NCBI GenBank assembly: GCA_038380795.1
Contig: CM076259.1
Coordinates: forward strand, 23,046,977 to 23,110,976
Direction of reading: 5' to 3'
Length of the DNA stretch: 64,000 bases
Source: Pyrocephalus nanus
Lineage: Eukaryota; Chordata; Aves; Passeriformes; Tyrannidae
This document shows positions 51,501-61,240 of this stretch, in pieces (the stretch's first letter is position 1; every line of letters starts with the position of its first letter). A program made the translations under genes and the position numbers. Under the pieces are notes generated by a model. That model was given only the letters and a program-made list of their open reading frames with translations. It had not been told where the DNA came from and did no database searches.

Positions 51501-51548
51501 CAAGAGAGATCTCCCTTCAAGTGACAAGAGACATCTCCCTTCAGTCAG
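51501..51548. repeat. Tandem duplication, 24-bp unit, two copies
   Basis: CAAGAGAGATCTCCCTTCAA and its GTGA continuation are followed directly by a copy with a few differences (CAAGAGACATCTCCCTTCAG). Intron 1, no known function. Confidence 0.8.
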
Positions 51549-53907
51549 TGGTTTTCATCTTTGTCTAGAGAGTACCAATTTTGTCATATTCACTCATGGT
51601 TTTGCAGGAATCAGGCATGGAGACTGGAACTTCAGGGTCTTGCAGTTATGTGTAAACTGTCTTTCCAGCCTCCCAGTCTTGTGTGCTGAGAGTAGCCACA
51701 GTCCTTAGGGAGACACAGTCAAAGCTAGGGCATCTAAGTGTTATACAGTGCTATAAAGGAGTGCCTAATCTATCTTCACGTTGCTGTGGCTACAGTGTAA
51801 TACCAGGAGACTCAAGATCTCCTTAAACCAGCTAGTTCAGGTATTAGGTAAGGTTGCCACAGCAACAGGACTTACTGCAAGCTGCAAACTTGTATAAGGA
51901 ACAGGGATGGATGACCCTGTGTGAGCTCTGCACTTGAATAGTTTAAAGGTACTTACAGTTTGTTTCCGACCCCCTTGTGCTGAAGTAGTCAGAAAAGTTT
52001 ACCCCAGATGCTGAATAACAGAGTGTTGAGTTAGCTATGCAAGAAAAAATATGAATACATGAATGGTTACAGCAGCATGCTGTGTCTGCATCATCTTTGC
52101 ACATAACCTTCACCTGCTCTCTGACAAGCTGAGACAAACATGAAAGACCACTTTCCATACAGTGTCACTAAATGCAGTTGGAGAAGGGTAGACATAATGC
52201 TCAGATGGGCCCCTGTGATTGGTGCAACAACCATTTTGCCCCTGGGCATGGTCAGGAGCATGAAAACTCCTTGTGCAGAATTAGGTATATTGATCTGTTA
52301 CATGTTCTTTCACAGGCTTACACCCACTGCAGAAGCATCCTGGCACCTTGTCTCACTCCCAGACTTCCTGCTTTGTACAGACCCTCTGCATCTTTGAGGC
52401 AGCTCTTTTCCTTGATAATTTGGGACTGCTCCTTCCCTGGCCACCATAGCCACTCCAGGAATGATGGGCACCAGTGGCATGGGGGATCCTGTGCTCACTG
52501 GGGACCCAGAGGGAGGTGGTGGGTACCATCTCTGGCATGCTCACACATGTGTGCCTGACCCTGCCTTGTGCTGTGGAAATGACCTTTTCCAGTTTGTTTC
52601 CCAGGGATTGCTGCCAGTGTGGCCAGTCCTCTCTCCCTCTCTCCAGAGGCATGATGTTTGCAGTGACATATGTGCATGTTGCAGTGGTTTCTTCTCCCTT
52701 CTTCCTGCCTCACTTTTGTTGAATGTATTTATAGGCTATCCCTTCTCTGTGCTCTTCTGGTCTGGAGCCTTTCCCCAGATGGCACGTCTTGGTTGCAGTG
52801 GCCAAAACAGTGGTTCCCTCTCCCCATCCAGAGTAAACGCTTCTATCTTTCACAGCCAGCTTGTTTTCTTTGTTTTCTGACCTGAGCCAGTGTTGGAAAA
52901 CAGGTGCAGATAGCAAAGAGGCCAGTGGCTCTGCTTCCACGTAGGTCTTTTGAATGCTTCCCAATGGGAATATTAATAGAACAGTGTCCTTTTATCAATA
53001 TGAAGCTGAGCTGTTACTTGCCCAAGGGCTGCTAAATTATTGGGGTGAAGAATCGTATGTCCTGTAGATTCAGGGGAGGTTTGTAAGCTGAGCTTTATCT
53101 CTCTGCAGCAGACCAGCATAAGGCACAGGCTCTGTTTTGGTCCCATTTAAAACTCTAATGCACGATTAAAGTCTGAAAAACATGGGGAATGCCTGTTCTT
53201 TGTTACAAGGCTGAATTTCACCCAATAGTCAGAGAAATAATAATAGTCTACTGAAATTGGAAAGACTGATATTAATCTGCCTATTAATCCTTCAGTGAAA
53301 CTGTGAGTGGAGAGCAAAGGCAAGGTGCTTGGAGTGCTTGCAGGCAGGGTGTTTATAAGGAGTATATCCTGTGAATATCCATGTGTGTCTGACAGCACAT
53401 AACTGCAGTGGGGAGGGCAGCAATACTATTCTCTGTTGGCAATCCTGAGCCAAAAAGCTATAAAAGACAAAGCACTTTGTGTCATTAGAGTCACACACCT
53501 GTGAAACAAGGTGTCATTAAAAAGAAACACAGAAGGCAAAGGTGGATTTGGAAGGACTGTGAAAATCCCCCTTGGGAGAGTGTTCTGAAAATGAGTAGGG
53601 GAAGAAATCTGTGTATTTCAAAATGGATGGGAAAACAAATCATGGGAATAGAGACAACCCATCTGGTGCAAGCCTTTCCACACAGCCAAGATGCTCTCAG
53701 CATTGCTGACGGAGATGATGAGGTGCTTTAAATTCCTTTTACAAACCTCCCACTGGAGGTTTGGCTGGAGACCTGAGTCTGTCCAGCCTTAGCTGGCTCC
53801 AAACCCATACTTAATGGAAAGGCTGCTTTGAAACTTGTCACTGGTTAGCAGGAGGGGAAGGTGGGACATTCCCAATAAAATCAGTGATACACCTGAAGAA
53901 ATCTTAT

Positions 53908-53951
53908 CTCCCTTTTTCTCCTCTGCCTTCCTCCCTTGTTCTTCTTCAAAG
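53908..53951 (+). promoter_or_regulatory. GAP43: GAP43 exon 2 splice acceptor and pyrimidine tract
   Basis: A run of about 40 mostly C/T bases ends in CAAAG before the exon 2 Val codon. The strong tract compensates for the less common A at position -3 of the acceptor. It keeps phase 0 with exon 1. Confidence 0.9.
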
Positions 53952-54576
53952 GTTGAAAAAAATGAGGACGGAGACCAAAAGATTGAGCAAGATGGCATCA
54001 AACCAGAAGATAAAGCTCATAAGGCAGCCACCAAAATCCAGGCCAGCTTCCGTGGACACATAACAAGGAAAAAGCTCAAGGGGGAGAAGAAGGGAGATGC
54101 CCCAGCATCTGAGACTGATGCTGCTGACAAGAAGGAGGAAGGCCCTGCTGGTGGAGCGGCCGAGAACAAAGAAAGTGAGGCTCCCACTGCCACAGAAGCA
54201 GCTGCTGACAGTGCCCAGCTGGAGGAGGGCAGCAAAGACAGCAGCGCGCCAGCGGAGGAGAAAAAAGGAGATGGAGCCGCTGACACGGGCTCAGAGCAGC
54301 CAGCCCCACAGGCTGCCACTCCTGCTGCCTCCTCAGAGGAAAAGTCCACTGCTGCCGCTGCCCCCGAAAGGGAAAGTGCCACTAAAGCTTCCACTGATAA
54401 CTCGCCGTCCTTGAAGGCTGACGAAGCCCAAGACAAAGAGGAGCCTAAACAAGCCGACGTGCCTGCTGCTGACACCACTGCCACCACCACCCCTGCCGCA
54501 GAGGATGCTACTGCCAAGGCAACAGCGCAACCCCAAATGGAGACAGTGGAGAGCAGCCAAACCGAAGAGAAGACAG
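53952..54576 (+). CDS. GAP43: GAP43 (neuromodulin) exon 2, main coding exon
   Basis: This exon encodes residues 11-218 and the first base of codon 219. GAP43 is an intrinsically disordered neuronal phosphoprotein of growth cones and presynaptic terminals that binds calmodulin at low calcium and promotes axon growth and actin remodelling. The IQ motif spans about residues 39-52 ([14 protein letters not shown]). Ser42 within it corresponds to the mammalian Ser41 protein kinase C site, shifted by one because of a one-residue insertion near residues 15-18. A basic stretch (residues 49-57) follows. The rest is low-complexity, rich in Ala, Glu, Lys, Pro, Ser and Thr, as the family requires. Ser211/Ser212, followed by acidic residues, fit the casein kinase II region. 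The acceptor is AAAG|GTT after a pyrimidine tract (about 53908-53948), and the donor is ACAG|GTGAGTG. The exon is clearly more GC-rich than the flanking introns. The reading frame is intact. Bird neuromodulin is about 246 residues, so about 28 are missing and belong to exon 3. Confidence 0.96.
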
Positions 54577-57500
54577 GTGAGTGAATGCCTCGCTGGGGAA
54601 TGGGCCTCTCCAGAAATGGATACCTCTCTTGGTCTGTTGGGGATGCAAAGTTGGCCAGCAGGAGCTGGTGCAGGGATTAGACTAAGAGTTAACAAGGGAA
54701 TTCCCTTGCTGGGTTTTGGGGGTGGGGGGAGATTAATTTTCTTGCTTAACACCCTCTTAATTGCTTCCTGTTAGCTTTTAGAAATACTGCACCTCCTGTC
54801 AAAGTTCCTGTTCCCTTGGATGGAGGTGCTATCCAGCCCTTTTTTTCATGGTGGCAGGAGAGTGTCAGCCAGCTGGGAGGCTTGGAGGAACCGGAGAGAG
54901 CTCCCCAAACTCTGCATATGCTAAAAATAGTGATGAACTTTCTCAGTCACACTAGCACGGACCACTCCAGTGGGGCATCAAAACAGCCCGAGCTGATACC
55001 AGCTCACTGGAGGCTTCTAACTTGAGCTGAAAATCTCACAAGACAACATCTCTCTCATACTGAAGGAGGCCATTTAGCCTTGCTGGTGGAATGGTCAAGA
55101 AGGAGTCAAGAGTCTTTCTTCCATCTGCTTGTGAATGGGTGAGATTCTTAGTACATCCCCTTTCTAGTCAGTAACATTGTTTTATTAGTAGGGCTTACAG
55201 TTTCATCCACACCAATACTTCGAGCCTCTCTACTTGGAGAATCCCATGACAGCCATGCTTGCATGAAACTTTTAATCGTGCCAGCTGGTTTTATATTGTA
55301 ATAGGATCAGATGGAGAAAGGGAAGATTAAAGGCCCTGACATCTCAGTGAGTGAGGACAGAAGAGAAGGTTGAATGCCAAGAATCACTCTAAGAGGTGTT
55401 TTCAACTCTTCTCCCTGCAAAGGGATGAAAAGTTTCAAGAGGCAGAAGTGGGCATTTTTGACAGAGGTATATTGTTACAAACCATAAAAAAGAGTTGGTT
55501 TTGAATTGTAATACTGAGCTGGGCAGAAAATGAATCAAATAACTGAGAATATTTTTCTTTCTTGTTCTTTACCTTCCTTATTTTGTCAAAGAAAAATAAT
55601 ATAAACAAAAAAAAAACCACCCCATAACATTGAAGGTAGGCACCATATGAAACTCAGTTAAGAGCCACTGCCAAGTAAAACTGGCCTCCCCATTTATGAG
55701 ACACTCAGTTGTACAGGGCATTCTGCATTCAATAGCTTTTTGGGTAAAAATGTAGCATAGCATCTTCATATTCATAAACAGCCTTATGTAAATATTAGAG
55801 AGCCTCAGAGTCCAGTCTTGTACTTATTGGTGTTTCTCCCTAATTTAATTTAATCCACTACTTTCCCTGCACAAATTACAACTCTCACTCTCTAATTAGA
55901 CTTCCAAGCTTCATAGCTAACCCTGAGCTTCAGGCTACTGTATTCCTGCTCAACAAAGTGGAGAGACAGGAAAGAACAGGTATCCAAAAGGACAGATTAA
56001 GTACTGGGAGAGGAACTCATGCAAAACATTTACGATTTAAGGTACGGGTAAGGGGAGCAGCCATCAAGAACGTGAGTCTAAACTGATTATACACAAATAC
56101 AAAGGGTTGCTGGTTTTACCTCTGCTCATATATAAGTTCCTAGAAATAAGCCTTGAAATTGCATTGTCCCTCTTGGCTTTTTGTTCCCCAGGTCTCCAGC
56201 CCTTTGTTCTTACTTTATGTGATAAGTTGAGTGGAAACATAAAAGTCATGTCATTTCTGAAATATAATTTGGAATGCTGCATGCTGTACTTGTGTTGGTG
56301 TTATACTTGCCAAAGGTATAAACATCAACGGCAAAAACAGGACAGAGTGAATCAGTGTTTTGGGGTCCTCTGTACACAGGATAATGAATGTTAATTGCCT
56401 TTTATTTAAGGCTTGGGGTGTCTTATTCCTAAATAGGAGTGATTCTGCTTTGAGTTAGCATTCCATTTTTATTAAGATTAATCTGCTCTAATGGATAGAG
56501 GTAGGAAGATTATAGTTACAGGCTACTTCATTTGCTTAATTTTACCGGTTTTGAGTTGCCACTCATCAAAGAATGGTTTATTTCTATGCAGTATTCTGAA
56601 TCATTTGCAGATATCTTACCCATGCTCTTGTTGGCTTTGACATCATTTGAAGTGGCCAACCATTCATGGCCACATTATTTGAAGTGGCCATTTAAATGTA
56701 TGATTTAATATGCATTTGCACATGATACTATTACCTATGTAAATATCTATCCAACAGAATAAGCTGGAAAATCTACAATCAAATATATATTTAAAAATGA
56801 GTTTTCAGTGGTTGAGTGTTAAAGACCAGTATCTGCATCTCTTTATACTTATTCAGTATGCATGCAGTAATACTCAAGCTTAGCAATGTTTGCTGAAAGC
56901 AAACATGAAAGGTATGTGGCCAGAGTCAAGCTGATAGCCTCTTTAAAATGTTAATGAATATAGATTTTTTTCTCCTGAATTCCTATTCCAGTATGATATC
57001 AGCCTTCCAGTCACAAACGTGAACAGCTGGCTAAGTGTCCCCAGAGTCATTCAAGAAAGAAAAGCAAAAAAGATTAAATAGGTCTTCTTATCCATCTCTC
57101 TGAGGATGCAGGGCTGTGCTCTGCAATACACTCTACAGCACAATGTCCACAATAGCAAGAAGCTGCTACTTCCTTAAAGAATATTCCTCTAAAGAGCATC
57201 ATCACATTACAAAAGTACCCACAGACAGGAAATATTTTTTTACAGAAAGCCTGTGTTTTTGGGTTTTTTTTTACTATCTTCATCCTGTTACTCCCTCTCA
57301 TCTCTTTAAACCTCTCTGTTTCTCTCTTGGTACTTACTCTTTCCATAGACTTAAAGAAATTTGCCATGTCTCGACCTTTCTCCCAGACATCCCTCAGCTA
57401 ATGCAGCACTGGTGGTTGCTGGCATGGCTGTGATGGTCATCAATGAAAGAGGGAGGGCTACCAAACTTCTGCCACTCCAGTACTCCTCCGGCCTCGGGAC

Positions 57501-57616
57501 AGATCCTCTTTCAGCTTCATCAGTCCCCTTGGCTTTCAAAGGTCATCTCTTATAATTTCTGTGATCGAAGACTGGCACAGTAGTGCGGAGTGTCAGTCCG
57601 CCAAAAATAAATCAAA

Positions 57617-57668
57617 TTGGCTCCTAGCCAACGTCATCAGTTGGCTGGTTGCCATGGCATGCTTGGCT
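57617..57668. promoter_or_regulatory. Cluster of nuclear factor I (NFI) full and half sites
   Basis: TTGGC-N5-GCCAA occurs exactly at 57617-57631, the perfect NFI palindrome. TTGGC-N5-GCCAT at 57641-57655 is a second full site with one mismatch, starting 24 bases after the first. A further TTGGC half-site lies at 57663-57667. A CRE half (ACGTCA, 57631-57636) lies between the full sites, and a 10-base palindrome TGCCATGGCA occupies 57650-57659. The neighbourhood (about 57570-57720) has several CpGs, unlike the rest of intron 2. Motif-level evidence suggests an intronic enhancer. Confidence 0.45.
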
Positions 57669-60600
57669 GCTACTACCGTGAGGCGTGCCGACCTTGCTAC
57701 TTCTGTGCAGTGATGTTCATCTGCCTTGAATTTTACTACAATGGCTGTATCGTCTTATCTGTGGATACCTTCCCAGTGCAAGCATGAGCAAAAGGCAAGG
57801 GCATTTAATTTATATCCAGATGAGGTTTTTGCCTTTGTCCAAGGGGGGGATGAAAGAAAGACAGGAAACAGGGAAAGGAATAACTAGACTGATAAAGACA
57901 AGAGCACAGTTTTTAATGTTTAATATTTAATGTTTCTGAAGTGGGGGAGAGATGGAGTGGTTCTTTGTACCAGTAAGTAGTTCCCTTGACAGGGTTCAAC
58001 TCTCCTTGTTATTCAGGTCCGCGTACTCTATCTGTTGGTAATGGCTTAGGAAATGACTTCAGGCAAGTGTCTTGTATCCAGTATTAGTTAGTCTGGATCC
58101 ACAGGCATTCCCAGTTGTATGGTAGGGCAGTTTCTAAGCAATCCTCAATGTACTAAAAAGTAGATGGAAAAAACCAGATGGATTCCAACCCGAGTAAGGC
58201 ATGAAATGAGTCAGTGGACTTTGTTCAGTGGCAATGAAGGATTGATACAAGAAGGACAATCTCTTAAACCTCTTCCCTGGTTTTGGTGGATGACCAGCAT
58301 GGCAAAAAGTTGTCTTCTCATTTGAGATTCTTTGTCAAGACTTAGGTTTATGGGTTTTCCTGTTATGATCCAACCTTTGCCTTTTTTTGTTGGTATTATT
58401 CATAGAGAGGCTTGCTTATATGCCAAACTACTCAACAGGATAAAATTCAATGCGGTAGGGGGGAATTTATACATTACATATGGATTAGGAGGTGAGACTT
58501 ATTCTAATCTAGGTTTCATTGGCTTAAATCCAGAGAGTCTCCATCAAAGTTACTGGAAAGAGTCTATGTTAGTGCAGCTTTGAAGTGAGATCAGCATCCA
58601 GCAAATCAGACTATGGAAGAAGATGGGCTGCTATGTACTTTACGGGGAGGAGATGAGGTGAATGTCACACAATGTTAGATTCTCTTTATACTTTCACAAG
58701 TTTTCTAGTTTCACTTCTAAATTTGGCTGGCTCTTACATCAAAAGCACTCTCATTTTGTCAGGTAAGAATACAACAAAGCCCAGGAACGTGAAAGAGTAA
58801 ATTGTGCCTAAGGAAATAAATGGATCTTCTTTTGTTGGGAAATGAAGAAGAATGCTTTTTCCTGATTGATGAAATAGCTTTACAGTGGAGAAGCCTCACA
58901 GCTGAAATGAAAAATCAGCCAGGTGACAATTGCTTTGCATGTAAGTGGACCAGCAATTCCCCCAAGGCCCTGTATCCTGCAAGCAAGGAGCATTGGGAGG
59001 CACAATCTTCACTTTGTTTCCTCAAAGGGAGCACGTCCCTCTGGATCCTTTTTCATGGTTTAGAACTGAATCAATTCTTTGTTTTCAGTTCAATCACCAT
59101 ACTGATGGAAGGACAATACTTGCTGCACTTAGGGAGCGCTGGCTGTATAAAGATTTGTGAAGAGACACTGTCTATTGTCTTGTACCAGCTAGAAGGTACA
59201 GCCTAAGCAAGAGGATTGCAGTTGTATGACTTGGAATTTCAGTCTTGTCCCATGGGTAGCTGGCATGAGGCAGAATAACCTCACTGCCATTCCTGTTTCA
59301 TGGAAGCTTATCTCTGCTGCTGCACCAGGCAGCCAAGGAAAGCAATGCAAATACAGTAGTCTTCCCATGACTGCCCCAGAGAAAACAACTCAAACGAGAA
59401 TGCCAGCATTCTTTCTTGTCTGCAGTACTACTCCAGCAACAAAGTAAAAATATAAATACAATTTAGATGACTTGGCACATGCTGGAGTATGAAGTGTATG
59501 TCTAGTCCTCAGTTGCTCTGAAATTTTTAATCTTTGCATTGTGTCTACATGGCTATAAGCATTGTGTAGGTATTTCACAGCCAGGTCTGCCTTGGTGAAA
59601 CTAGCCATGTGAGGGGCAGGGTCAGAAAAGTGGAATGTCAGAATTTTCCTACACACAGCGTGCTACACGTGCAGGATTCCCTCCACTGTTGCAGTGAAAT
59701 ACCGTCTCTTGTCTTATGTGTGCCTCAGGTCTGCTGCTTCCTAATGAAATGCAGCTTGCACCATAATATAGATGGGAACTATACTAGTGGGCTAGTGGTG
59801 AAGCAGTACTTGACCTCTTTTAATAAAATCTTTGGTGACACTAAGCATATGTACTGATGAAAAGGTGTGGGCTGACTCTGGATAAACCTCTTGAGGAAAG
59901 AAAGTTAACCACTCCTGGGACCTCAGTAAGAAATGCATGGACACTCAAGGCTGGTTGACTGGTTTATTTGGAGAAGGGTGCAGATTATAGAAAGGATGAC
60001 AGCAGTCTTTCATCCCTTCTGATGATGGGGACAGCAGCTGTTGCAGTATCAGACAAGCCCATCCTCACTGATCATGGCATGCTGCACAAAGTTCGTGTTC
60101 ATGGAGAGGGTTGGCCAGCCTCACCATCTTTATGGTATTCTTCCAGCAGAACAAAGGTATCAGCCTCGAGCCTATACAATACTGAACTTTCTAGATGATA
60201 TACCAGGGTTTGCTGAGAGCATTGCACTCTTACGTGTCTCCATAGGAAGGAGCTCCTATGAGCCATACAAACAGATGATATTGTTTAGGGCAGCACATAC
60301 TAATGTCATGTATGTGCTCATGTTGTATGGTAGTCACTCATTCTAACACGTGGTGCTCTACAGCCAAGATCAATGGTTAAACTCTACCTAGATTTGCCTC
60401 AAAATCACTCTCTCATTACAGTGTTTTTCACAGAGGCTCGCTGCATCTGCACTCAGATCATCTTCAGAAAATGCTCTGAAATCTCCACATGGGAGGAATG
60501 CTTTCTGCCATAAATGAAAACTAAAATTTCTCCTGAGAAAGGCTCAAATAGCTGACCAGTGAATAGTCTAGACAGACAATGAAATTCAGGTGGCGACTGT

Positions 60601-60984
60601 TTGCTGTATCTGCCAGAAGTGCTCTGCACTACTGCCAGTGTCATCTCTTTACACTAGGATCAAGTAGGCTGAACTTTTCAGATAGATATAAGCTTGCAGA
60701 GTATCAGCTGGGATTTATAGCTCCAAGAAGCAGAACTTTAAAAGTAGCAGTACTGACTCTGTGGTACAGGTGGCTGCCAAGTGCAGAGGAAAAGGATTTG
60801 GAAAGTTCACCAGGTCAGCACAATCAGATTAGTTAAACATTCCTCAAGAGCTGTATAATAGGTGCATTAATACTGGATTATCAATGCCAGTGCAGTGATC
60901 ACTTCCAACCTCTGTGGAAATTCCATGGACTCTGGCAAGGTGATGTTGTACTCACAAGGATCCATGCAGATAACTGGTAGAGAA

Positions 60985-61085
60985 ACACAGAAGTTGCCAA
61001 GCTAGGTCAGACCTAACATCCATTTATTGTACCTCTCACAGTAGCTAGCCAGAAATACTGCCATGGGCAGATCTGGGGTAAACTG
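60985..61085 (+). repeat. Decayed ancient amniote interspersed repeat
   Basis: The stretch near 60995-61080 (GAAGTTGCCAAGCTAGGTCA, then 'gacct..catccatttattgtacctctcacagtagctagccag') parallels the 'ggagttgccagactgggtcagacc..ggtccatctagcccagtatcctgtctc..cagtggccag' repeat of sauropsid genomes. It is the same family as the relic near 12.73 kb, in the same orientation. Confidence 0.5.
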
Positions 61086-61197
61086 CCTCTCTACTACTAG
61101 GGCTCATCACTGTCCTCTGCTGTCTAGGATTTGGTTTAACAGGTAAAGCATGAAGTGTTATCTCTTTTGATGCTAATATAACTGCAGCATTATATGG

Positions 61198-61240
61198 TGC
61201 ATATATATATATATGTAGATAAATAGATATAGATATAGTA
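61198..61240. repeat. (TA)n and GATATA-type microsatellite
   Basis: Alternating TA run followed by imperfect AGATA/GATATA units in intron 2. Confidence 0.85.

Larger units (their letters stand above)
24198..53951 (+). other. GAP43: GAP43 intron 1 (29.75 kb)
   Basis: The intron starts GTAGAG and ends in a long pyrimidine tract followed by AAAG. It contains no convincing additional exon on either strand. The many short open frames are not supported by codon bias, recognised domains or splice context. Recognised contents are a G-quadruplex motif just after the donor (24288-24317), poly-G runs (25195-25208 and 25834-25843), a T/G-rich microsatellite (24836-24872), CR1 remnants (33430-34670, 40026-40206 and 46800-47345), MIR/L2-like relics (36748-36862, 37375-37440 and 41080-41185) and an A-rich/purine tract (47459-47512). 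The remaining sequence looks like ordinary AT-rich avian intron, and I see nothing further that I can name. Large first introns in GAP43 are usual in vertebrates. Confidence 0.9.

Noticed and set aside
52140..52964. Dense overlapping open frames on both strands just upstream of exon 2
   Set aside because: Several frames are open at once with no codon preference, which points to locally higher GC rather than a gene. No known alternative GAP43 first exon was recognised here.
53835..53951. In-frame upstream extension of exon 2 with an ATG at 53835
   Set aside because: It reads through the pyrimidine tract and acceptor of intron 1. The splice signal and phase match to exon 1 explain the boundary.
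54017..54752. Long minus-strand open frames (166 and 139 codons) opposite GAP43 exon 2
   Set aside because: They are antisense shadows of the GC-rich, stop-poor low-complexity exon. Composition is Ala/Ser/Val- or Leu/Pro-rich by reverse complement, and there is no independent support.
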